Source of the DNA: UBA4971 sp029551185 | GTDB taxonomy: Bacteria > Bacillota > SHA-98 > UBA4971 | Direction of reading: 5' to 3' | NCBI GenBank assembly: GCA_035593725.1 | Contig: DAOSZN010000001.1 | Location: 62,001-126,000 of the forward strand | Length of the DNA: 64,000 bases | Shown here: in pieces, positions 43,801 to 50,980 of the stretch | Numbering within the stretch: the stretch's first letter is position 1 | Layout: the number at the start of each line of letters is the position of its first letter | Made by a program: the position numbers and the translations under genes | The notes under the pieces: model-generated | What the model saw: the letters and a program-made list of their open reading frames with translations, nothing else | What the model was told of the DNA's origin: nothing | Database searches by the model: none

Positions 43801-44432
43801 TGTTTCGAGGAACGAAATTGTGCTATGCTTCTGCACCGGCAGTCCGGGTTATCGTAAGTGCTTCTCTTCTTTTAGCCCTGATTTTTCTTCTGCCATTTCC
43901 GTTTTCCGCTTTTGCAGAGAAAAAGCCTGAAGGGGTTGAGGATGACAGGGGAAGCTACGAAGAGATTATCGACATTACCGCGGACGAGATTAGCTATGAC
44001 CGGAAATGCGCTGTTGCTACCGCAAGGGGTAATGTGACAGTATTATTTAAGTCTTTTCGAATTACAGGGGACTTGGCCGAGTATGACGAAGATAGATTAG
44101 TCGTAGTCATCAAAGGCAACGCGAAGTTGGAAGACGCCCAAGAAGGGACCGTATTTCTTGCTGAAAAGATCACGTTCCTCTTGAATGAGGAAGAAATGAA
44201 GGCGGAAGGCGGTGTATTCCTTAAGTATAAGGAAGGCGAAGTACTGGCAGAAGGAGAAATGCTTTCTTACTTTGGCTTGGATAAACGCGCTATTGTTGAA
44301 GGTGACGCCAGCGTAGAGATTGCAGGCAAGGTGTTTTCGGCAAGCGTTATCACTGTATTCTTAGATGAAGAAAGAGTGATGGCTAAAGGCGGTACTCGGA
44401 CTGTCATTCCCAGGGATGAATTAACGCCATAG
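43800..44432 (+). CDS. LptA/OstA-family protein, copy 2
   Basis: The 210-residue protein has a signal peptide (hydrophobic about residues 17-36, ending SAFAE) and an OstA jellyroll: ITADEISYDRKCAVATARGN, FRITGDLAEYDEDRLVVVIK, EMKAEGGVFLKYKEGEV and RAIVEGDASVEI. It starts with ATG 43800 in a TAATG stop-start overlap after GGGAGGGGCGG. It precedes lptB by 49 bases. It is the probable periplasmic bridge protein of the lptB-lptF/G locus, and it differs from copy 1 at 29055 in lacking the acidic tail. Confidence 0.82.
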   Translation: MFRGTKLCYASAPAVRVIVSASLLLALIFLLPFPFSAFAEKKPEGVEDDRGSYEEIIDITADEISYDRKCAVATARGNVTVLFKSFRITGDLAEYDEDRLVVVIKGNAKLEDAQEGTVFLAEKITFLLNEEEMKAEGGVFLKYKEGEVLAEGEMLSYFGLDKRAIVEGDASVEIAGKVFSASVITVFLDEERVMAKGGTRTVIPRDELTP

Positions 44433-44481
44433 CCCGGTGTTATGTGTTTTATGGACGGAGTCGGTATTCGGAGGGGCATAA

Positions 44482-45201
44482 ATGGGGATAGTCTGTGAGA
44501 ATCTGGTTAAAAACTACGGCAGGCGTAAGGTTGTTCGCGGTGTCAGCTTGGAAGTCCATCCAGGAGAGGTTGTGGGCCTTTTGGGACCGAACGGAGCAGG
44601 CAAAACAACGACTTTCTATATGATTGTCGGGTTGGAAGCTGCCCATGGCGGGTCCATATACTTAGATGAACAAGACATAACTAAGCTTCCAATGCATCGC
44701 CGCGCAAGGCTTGGCATAGGATACCTGGCTCAGGAGCCGTCTATTTTCAGGAAGCTTTCAGTGGAAGAGAATATTCTTGCTGTTTTGGAGCTTATGGGAA
44801 TCTCAAAAAAGGAGCAGCTATCCAGGATGGAGAGACTCCTCGATGAGCTTGCCATCGGACATATCAGGAAGCAGATGGGGTACACACTCTCCGGAGGTGA
44901 GAGGCGGCGCGTGGAAATAGCGAGAGTGCTCGCAGGATCCCCTCTTTATATTCTCCTTGATGAGCCTTTTACAGGTGTGGATCCCATTGCTGTCGCTGAT
45001 CTCCAGGAAATTATCGGGCGGTTTCGCGATCTCGGTCTCGGTGTCCTCTTAACTGACCATAATGTCAGGGAAACCTTGGCTATTGTTGACAGGGCTTATA
45101 TCCTGCACGATGGAAGAGTATTGGTCGAAGGAGACTCTTCTTCAGTTGCTGATGATCCCATAGCACGTAAGTACTACTTTGGGGAGCGATTCGCGTTTTG
45201 A
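44482..45201 (+). CDS. lptB: LPS export ABC transporter ATPase LptB
   Basis: The 239-residue ATPase matches LptB throughout: GLLGPNGAGKTTTFYMIVGL (Walker A), RARLGIGYLAQEPSIFRKLS (LptB-specific Q-loop region), TLSGGERRRVEIARVLA (signature), ILLDEPFTGVDPIAV (Walker B) and LLTDHNVRETL (switch). It powers LPS extraction by two LptF/G permeases. Only one LptB is present in the window although two LptF/G-like genes exist, so both may pair with it as LptB2FG. Its stop overlaps the TTG start of the next gene. Confidence 0.96.
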   Translation: MGIVCENLVKNYGRRKVVRGVSLEVHPGEVVGLLGPNGAGKTTTFYMIVGLEAAHGGSIYLDEQDITKLPMHRRARLGIGYLAQEPSIFRKLSVEENILAVLELMGISKKEQLSRMERLLDELAIGHIRKQMGYTLSGGERRRVEIARVLAGSPLYILLDEPFTGVDPIAVADLQEIIGRFRDLGLGVLLTDHNVRETLAIVDRAYILHDGRVLVEGDSSSVADDPIARKYYFGERFAF

Positions 45202-46277
45202 AATGCCTTAAGCGATACACCTATAAGGAGTTGCTTGGACCTGTTCTGTTTTCAGTTATAGCTTTCACTTTGATTTTTGTCGCTGCTGACCTCCTTTTCA
45301 TGCTGGCGCGATTGCTCGTGGACGGGAGTGTCGGATTAGGGACCATTCTTCAGTTGTTTGTTCTCGGGCTTCCACGTGTCGTGGCTTTAGCGCTTCCCAT
45401 GTCTACCCTTCTCGGAATCCTTCTTTGCTACAGCAGGCTTTCAGCTTCCAGCGAAATCGTGGCTATGCGGGCAGCAGGCCTCAGCTTGGTTCGAATAATG
45501 ACGCCTGCGCTGGTCATAGCCTTGGTGATAAGCGGAGTGGCGTTTGCATTTAATGAGAAAGTGGTCCCTCATGCGAATCGTAGGTTCGAAGAAATCATGT
45601 GGGAAATCGGCAAGAGGTCAAGCCCGTACGTCCAGAGAAATGTGGTGCTGAAGGAGTTTGAAAAAGGGGTCCTCTCAAGGCTGATTTTTGCAGATACATA
45701 TGACGCCTCTCGGAAGCTGTTTCAGCGCGTCACCGTCCAAGAATTTGAAGGAGGAAAACTTACCCGTATCACTGAAGCCGCCAGGGCAAAATGGGATAAT
45801 GCAGGTTGGCTGTTTGAGGATGGGATTTCTTACAATGTAGTTGACGGCGATAGAATGGTTTCAGTGAGATTTACGAGGCAAGAAGGGCGCATAGCTTATA
45901 CTCCGAAAGAGGTAGAAAGGGGTGCCTTGCGTCCTGATGAAATGTCCGCACGGGAATTGGGAGAGCATGTTCGCCGACTGAAGCAGCAGGGTGCAGCCGC
46001 AGCAAAGCTTTGGGTGGAGTACTATCTTAAGTTTGCAATTCCCTTCGCAAGTCTGGTGTTCGGTCTTATCGCCGCCCCTCTTGGCATAACGACGCATAGG
46101 GCTTCAACGTCACGGGGTTTCGGCATGAGTATACTAATTATCTTTGCTTACTATGTTATAATGAGTTTGAGTTGTGCATTGGCTGAACGCGGCAGCATAT
46201 CGCCTATGCTCGGTGCATGGTTTTCAAATATGTTGTTCGGCGCTGTCGGTGGTTGGATGATGGCAAAGAAGTCCTGA
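45198..46277 (+). CDS. LptF/LptG-family LPS export permease, copy 2
   Basis: The 359-residue protein has the six-helix LptF/G fold with a periplasmic jellyroll (about residues 130-270). It shares GLPRVVALALPMSTLLG, SASSEIVAMRAAGLSLV and NEKVVPHANRRFEEIM with the copy at 20482. It starts with TTG 45198 inside the lptB stop region (four-base overlap), so LptB and this subunit are co-made. The two copies most likely serve as the LptF and LptG partners. Which is which cannot be decided here. Confidence 0.9.
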   Translation: MKCLKRYTYKELLGPVLFSVIAFTLIFVAADLLFMLARLLVDGSVGLGTILQLFVLGLPRVVALALPMSTLLGILLCYSRLSASSEIVAMRAAGLSLVRIMTPALVIALVISGVAFAFNEKVVPHANRRFEEIMWEIGKRSSPYVQRNVVLKEFEKGVLSRLIFADTYDASRKLFQRVTVQEFEGGKLTRITEAARAKWDNAGWLFEDGISYNVVDGDRMVSVRFTRQEGRIAYTPKEVERGALRPDEMSARELGEHVRRLKQQGAAAAKLWVEYYLKFAIPFASLVFGLIAAPLGITTHRASTSRGFGMSILIIFAYYVIMSLSCALAERGSISPMLGAWFSNMLFGAVGGWMMAKKS

Positions 46278-46304
46278 CGCAAAATTCTTTTTAGGAGGTA
46301 TATA

Positions 46305-47477
46305 GTGTACGGGCTCGGACTCGTTCTTATGCTGGTAGTCATCGGCGGTATAATCGCATTCATCGGTGATCGTATCGGCATGAAGATCGGCAAGAAAAGA
46401 CTGAGTATTTTCGGGCTGCGTCCGAAGCATACCTCTATGCTGATTACGGTTATTACCGGGATTGTCGTGGCTGCCACGTCTGTTTTGGTAATGAGTATTG
46501 TGTCCCAGGATGTCAGGACTGCTTTATTCAGGATGCATGAGATCCAGACTACGCTGGCTTCCACACAAGATCAGTTGTCCACTGCTTTTTCCCAGCTTAC
46601 CGCTAAAGAAGAGGAGCTCATCAAAGGCGAGACCCGTGTCAAGGAGCTCCAGGGGGAGATCGACCACTTGACGTCGCAAATCGACGGGTTAAGCACTGAG
46701 CTTGCGAAGGTCCAAAAGGAACGGGAAAAGGCCAGGGAAGACAAGGAAAAGCTGGAAGAAGAGAGCAAGGCTTTGGAGACTTTGATAGGCGATCTGACAA
46801 AAGAAGCCAATGAGCTCTATGAGTTTATCGGCCTTATGCGCAAGTTCCTGGAAGGCCTGCAACTCAGTGATATCACCTACCGTTCTGAGGAGATTATTTT
46901 AGCCAAAGTAATGGACGGGAAGGCCGAGGCCGGGACTATCCGTGAGGAGATTTCCGTGTTCTTGCAGCAGGCGAACAAGTTGGCATTAGGGCGTAAGGCA
47001 AGTATTGAAGGCAGTGAAGAAGAAGCCATAATTTTCTTCATGGATAATCTCGAGACTATCACAGAAAAAATAGCGCAAGCCGAAGGCCCGGTAGTAGTAA
47101 GGTTAGTGTCTGCCACTAACGCGTTTGTAGGCCAACCTGTTTATGCATACCTTCAGATTTTCGAAAACAAGCTTCTCTTCAAAGAGGGACAAGTAGTGGC
47201 GGAACGGATTATTGACGGGTCCATGGGTCAAGACTTAATTCAGGACGAGCTAATGAACTTGCTTATGGCAGCTAACGATGAAGCGACCCGCCTTGGGATG
47301 GTAACTGACATAGAAGGACGGGTCGGCCAGGTTTCTTATACTGAGTTTAATATGGCTAAATCACAGATTGTCAACTACGGTGAAAAGGTGCGCGTCCTTG
47401 CCGTAGCTGCACATGACACCTGGAATACGAAGCCTCCTCTTAAGATCGCTTTCAAGGTTGAGAGCGCTTCAAATTAA
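46305..47477 (+). CDS. DUF3084 membrane-anchored coiled-coil protein
   Basis: The 390-residue protein has two N-terminal helices (about residues 3-22 and 44-66) with an RIGMKIGKKRLSIFGLRPKH connector. A coiled coil follows (about 75-165), then a mixed alpha/beta C-terminal domain with FRSAT-like VVVRLVSATNAFVGQPV. This is the DUF3084 pattern, shared by cyanobacteria and diderm Firmicutes and of unknown function. GTG 46305 follows AGGAGG. Being the last gene of the Lpt/Lpx run, it may help envelope assembly. Confidence 0.7.
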   Translation: MYGLGLVLMLVVIGGIIAFIGDRIGMKIGKKRLSIFGLRPKHTSMLITVITGIVVAATSVLVMSIVSQDVRTALFRMHEIQTTLASTQDQLSTAFSQLTAKEEELIKGETRVKELQGEIDHLTSQIDGLSTELAKVQKEREKAREDKEKLEEESKALETLIGDLTKEANELYEFIGLMRKFLEGLQLSDITYRSEEIILAKVMDGKAEAGTIREEISVFLQQANKLALGRKASIEGSEEEAIIFFMDNLETITEKIAQAEGPVVVRLVSATNAFVGQPVYAYLQIFENKLLFKEGQVVAERIIDGSMGQDLIQDELMNLLMAANDEATRLGMVTDIEGRVGQVSYTEFNMAKSQIVNYGEKVRVLAVAAHDTWNTKPPLKIAFKVESASN

Positions 47478-47501
47478 AAAGAGTAGTCTCACAGTGCATA
47501 T

Positions 47502-47524
47502 AGAGTAATACCCTCTTTATTACT
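47502..47524 (+). terminator. AT-rich hairpin after the DUF3084 gene
   Basis: GAGTAATA (47502-47509) pairs perfectly with TATTACTC (47517-47524) around a seven-base loop, 24 bases after the stop. There is no good T-run after it, so it may be a weak terminator or an mRNA end-protecting hairpin. Confidence 0.4.
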
Positions 47525-47820
47525 CCTTATCCCAAATCTGACTATGACCCCCTTTTATTCCTCAATTCCCATTAATCCACGCCTCTACCTGCGCTTTTTC
47601 CGGCAGGATTATGTCAATCCGCACAGTAAGTACAAGTTCAGCAAAGCCCAATCCAGCAGGTATTTAGCATCCAATTAACGCTTAGGTAACCAGGAAATGC
47701 AAAAAACATTTCCGAAAACCGGTACCTGCAGCAGATTGAATCAAAGTTTCCTGTAAGGAAGACTAATACGGCGCGAGGGAGGTGTGTCTTTCAGTCAGGT
47801 CTTCATGCAGGATAGCCTCA
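47525..47820. other. Non-coding upstream region of the first ompM
   Basis: About 300 bases without a plausible gene on either strand, low in GC, with many short A/T runs. It presumably contains the ompM promoter, but no hexamer pair is convincing. It leads directly into the structured leader at 47821-47888. Confidence 0.4.
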
Positions 47821-47888
47821 CCCGTAACCAGCGGTTGACGCAGGGAGGAAACATGGAAACTCCTGTGCTAAGGCCTCCTTATTACGGG
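47821..47888 (+). promoter_or_regulatory. ompM leader RNA element, copy 1
   Basis: CCCGTAA (47821-47827) pairs with TTACGGG (47882-47888) and encloses a hairpin. The hairpin stem GGAG/CTCC closes a 12-base loop GAAACATGGAAA (47844-47863). The hairpin is preceded by TGACGC and followed by TAAGGC. The second ompM leader carries the same arrangement with stem TGAG/CTCA and loop GAAACAAGGTTA. The loop is conserved while a stem pair changes from G-C to T-A. It lies 34 bases before the start codon and is probably a cis-regulatory RNA for porin expression. No known class is recognised. Confidence 0.5.
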
Positions 47889-47922
47889 AAAGGCTTTGTT
47901 TAGGTAAATAAGGGGGTATTAA

Positions 47923-50463
47923 ATGATGAAAAAGTACATGGCAGTAGTAGTAGCTATAGCTATGGTTCTGGGGCTTATGCTGCCTGTCATGGCCGGCCCC
48001 TTTGCTGATGTCCCTGAAAATCACTGGGCATACGAAGCCGTAAAGCAGCTGGCTGCATACGGCTTGATAGAGGGATTCCCGGATGGGACATACAAAGGGC
48101 AGGAGCCTATGACCAGATATCAAATGGCAATTGTAATCGCCAGATTACTTTCGGATCTTGACACAGAGATAATTGAGCTGAAGGATGAAATAAGCTCCGG
48201 TATAAATGCGGAGCGTAAAGCAATTAATTCCGCTGTTGAAGAGGCTCAGAATGAAGCTGTCCGGATGTCAACTGAGATAGCGGAAGAGCTGGCGCAGAAG
48301 GCAGCGATGGAGGCTGCGGAGGCTGCTGCGGAAGAAGCCGTAAGCAGGATGCAAGAAGCAGGTCTCGTACCCGAAGACGGGGAAGAGCCTGTTGCGCCTC
48401 AGCAGACTGCTGAAGCACCTATTATCGAGAGAATCATCGAAAAGCACATACTTGAGAGCGAAGGTTCAATCGATGAGGCGACACTGGACGCTAAAGTAGC
48501 CGAGTCCATCGCTTTGATCGATGCGGTAAAAGCTGAGTTTGCCATGGAGCTTGCGGTCCTCGGGGTCAGGGTAAGCGCTCTTGAGGAGCAGTTGGCTCTT
48601 GCAACTGAGAGGATCGAGGATGTAAATGAAGCCACTCGCGAGCTCAGCGTAAAGCTGGCCCAGACTGTATCTAAGCTCGAAGAAACCAATGCGAATCTGG
48701 ACCGGTACATAGCTCAGGATGAGAAGGTACGCCTCTCCGGAGGAAGCAAAGTCTCATTTGAGGATGTTGATGTAACAGGGCCCGGTATTCCTTGGAAGGA
48801 TCCTTTTAATGCCGACAATAAAGAAGGCGACGCTGATTATAAGTACGTGCCAACTTCCAGTTTCAACCATGATCTCACTCTTAAGCTCACGGCAAACGTA
48901 GACAAGGGAATAGTTGTAGAGGCAGGCCTGGACACTATGAGGAATATCCTCGGAGGCGGCTGGGACACAAGAGCCTTCCAGTTGAAAGACGGAGGACTCT
49001 ACCTCGACATTACAACACCCGGTGTTGTCAATCATGTGCGCGTAGGCAACGTGGCTGAACCTGCCGGTGCTTTCACCGACTTTACGCTGCAAGGCCACCT
49101 TCTTCGTGATGAAGACGGAAAGCCTGTCTATGAAGGCGCCCTTGGTGAGTTCGGATACGGCAGAGCACAAGGAACAGGACTCTTCTTCAGATTGCAAGAG
49201 CCTGTGGCTGACGGAGAGCAGAAATATGCCAGATATGCAGCTGCAGTAGATACGAAGCTTGCACTTACTGAGAATATCACAGCAGGCGCAACCTACGTGA
49301 CTATGTTTGACGATAAAGGATCACTGGAATCAGGTCCTGAAACCGTTGAGAAAGACACTGTAATCGGCGCAAATGCAAAGATGACTCTTATCCCGGGCTG
49401 GGAAGCGGCCGGCGAGATCGCTCAACATACAGCAGGAGAGAACAAGAGTCTCGCCTATACGATGAACCTCCAAGGCCGGGTATGGCTTCTCGGAATTGAC
49501 GCCTCTTACATGAAGGTGGAAGAAGGATTCGATCCGTTCTTCGTAGAGGTTCCTCATGATAAAGATGCCGGAGTCGGTATTGACAATAACGTGAGAATTG
49601 CACAAGCCGGTGCAACTCTTCCGGTAGGGGGTATCTTAGGCGGTGACTTGACTATGAACGCCGCCATAAAGAAGTCCGGCAATGCTGACTGGACTTACGA
49701 TAATCAAGACCTTGTCACGAAGACATCAGTCGGCGCTACATACGCAAGAAACCTTATGGGTGCGGATGTAGTGGCACGTGCAGGACTTGCACTTTCACAT
49801 AACGACAATAACGCAGCAAACATAATAGTCAATTCTCTCGAGACCAATGGGTCAATGGTTGCTAAATACGCGCCTTTCACTGCTGAATACGCTATTACTG
49901 ATACGAGAGACATCGAGACCAAGGCTGCTGTTTCCAGAGAGAGTGTGCTTGATCTTGGATTCGAGTACGACCTTACCTCCAACATAGCGCTGTCAGCAGG
50001 ATATAAGTCCTACAATCTTAAAGATGAGGATGAAAGGACAGATGCGACAAGTCAGGCGTACACCACGAAGAAAGCGGGTATCGGCGCAGGGTTCAATCTT
50101 ACGCCTGTTACCCGGGTCACCGGTTCTTACGACTATAGCAGAGTCGACTACAGCGACACAACGCCTTGGACTGAAGACAGCGACGAGACAGAAGGCGTCA
50201 AGACCACTGCTAAGGCAGGGCTTGAAATGACTCTCTCTCCTGCTACGAAGGTCCTCGGTGAAGTCGGTATTGAATCAGGCGCTGTAAGTCTTCCTAATGT
50301 AGACGGCCGTCTTACCACCGGTAAAGTGGGCGTAACGCATGATTTCACAGACAATGCCAGGCTCGAGCTGGGTTACGAAGCCTATATGTTCCAGGATAAT
50401 GACAATCCGGACGGTGACTACAGAGCAAACAGAGCCACTGCATCACTCTCAGTCAGCTTCTAA
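47923..50463 (+). CDS. ompM: OmpM-type SLH-domain outer-membrane porin, copy 1
   Basis: The 846-residue protein has a signal peptide (about residues 1-24). One SLH domain follows (GPFADVPENHWAYEAVKQLA, then GFPDG and MTRYQMAIVIARLL), then a periplasmic coiled coil (about 75-265) and a C-terminal beta barrel ending TASLSVSF. In OmpM proteins the SLH domain binds the peptidoglycan or its attached polymer and the barrel is a porin. They are main tethers of the outer membrane in diderm Firmicutes. It has its own long leader and a strong terminator at 50542, so it is a separate, probably abundant transcript. Confidence 0.92.
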   Translation: MMKKYMAVVVAIAMVLGLMLPVMAGPFADVPENHWAYEAVKQLAAYGLIEGFPDGTYKGQEPMTRYQMAIVIARLLSDLDTEIIELKDEISSGINAERKAINSAVEEAQNEAVRMSTEIAEELAQKAAMEAAEAAAEEAVSRMQEAGLVPEDGEEPVAPQQTAEAPIIERIIEKHILESEGSIDEATLDAKVAESIALIDAVKAEFAMELAVLGVRVSALEEQLALATERIEDVNEATRELSVKLAQTVSKLEETNANLDRYIAQDEKVRLSGGSKVSFEDVDVTGPGIPWKDPFNADNKEGDADYKYVPTSSFNHDLTLKLTANVDKGIVVEAGLDTMRNILGGGWDTRAFQLKDGGLYLDITTPGVVNHVRVGNVAEPAGAFTDFTLQGHLLRDEDGKPVYEGALGEFGYGRAQGTGLFFRLQEPVADGEQKYARYAAAVDTKLALTENITAGATYVTMFDDKGSLESGPETVEKDTVIGANAKMTLIPGWEAAGEIAQHTAGENKSLAYTMNLQGRVWLLGIDASYMKVEEGFDPFFVEVPHDKDAGVGIDNNVRIAQAGATLPVGGILGGDLTMNAAIKKSGNADWTYDNQDLVTKTSVGATYARNLMGADVVARAGLALSHNDNNAANIIVNSLETNGSMVAKYAPFTAEYAITDTRDIETKAAVSRESVLDLGFEYDLTSNIALSAGYKSYNLKDEDERTDATSQAYTTKKAGIGAGFNLTPVTRVTGSYDYSRVDYSDTTPWTEDSDETEGVKTTAKAGLEMTLSPATKVLGEVGIESGAVSLPNVDGRLTTGKVGVTHDFTDNARLELGYEAYMFQDNDNPDGDYRANRATASLSVSF

Positions 50464-50541
50464 AGACACGGACTTGAACCCGGGAATTATTCAGACGAGT
50501 CCGAAGTGAATTGCGGAAGAAGTCAATACTGAGGATGCTAT

Positions 50542-50583
50542 AGAAAGAGCCCCCACGTCAATTGGACCGTGGGGGCTCTTTCT
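50542..50583. terminator. Strong intrinsic terminator after ompM copy 1
   Basis: A perfect 16-pair stem (50542-50557 with 50568-50583) with a GC core (GCCCCCACG/CGTGGGGGC) and a 10-base loop. The outer AGAAAGA/TCTTTCT makes it symmetric, so it may stop transcription from both directions. Confidence 0.9.
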
Positions 50584-50884
50584 ATGACAGATGCCGTAAA
50601 TAACCGGGCCGAGATATTTTTTGCGGACCTGCCAGGAAGGAATTTCAGGCTCTCATGGTGAATATTACTCAAACAACCGTTATTCAACAGTGTCAAAAAA
50701 AGTTGTACAAAAACTATACATAATTAGAGGAATTCCCGACGAGATGGCGAATAAACGAAAATGAGGCTAATTATGAGCCTTATGCCATGCTTATCCTACA
50801 CGGCAGTGGGCGAAAGGAGGTGCACCTTAAGGTTTCCCGCATAGGCTGGAAGGGGATAAGCAAAAGGGTGTGCTTACCACATAA
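50584..50884. other. Non-coding upstream region of the second ompM
   Basis: About 300 bases with no plausible gene. An A-rich stretch with TTGTAC and TATACATAAT near 50703-50723 could include a promoter, though no clear -35/-10 pair at usual spacing is seen. A degenerate hairpin, GGATAAGCA with TGCTTACC, lies at about 50854-50878, just before the conserved leader element. Confidence 0.35.
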
Positions 50885-50933
50885 CTGTGACGCTTGAGAT
50901 GAGGAAACAAGGTTACTCACTTTAGGCGGACAG
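50885..50933 (+). promoter_or_regulatory. ompM leader RNA element, copy 2
   Basis: CTGT (50885-50888) can pair with ACAG (50930-50933) around a hairpin with stem TGAG/CTCA and loop GAAACAAGGTTA (50900-50919). As in copy 1, TGACGC precedes and TTAGGC follows the hairpin. The 12-base loop length is identical to copy 1, and nine of twelve bases are the same. It lies 47 bases before the second ompM start. Confidence 0.5.
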
Positions 50934-50980
50934 AAGACGGCATCACACCCTCACTACTAAAATAACCTAGGGGGAATAGA

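Noticed and set aside
46154..46162. TGTTATAAT inside the second lptF/G gene, an apparent extended -10 promoter
   Set aside because: It is inside coding sequence and 143 bases from the next gene; one such match by chance is not surprising.
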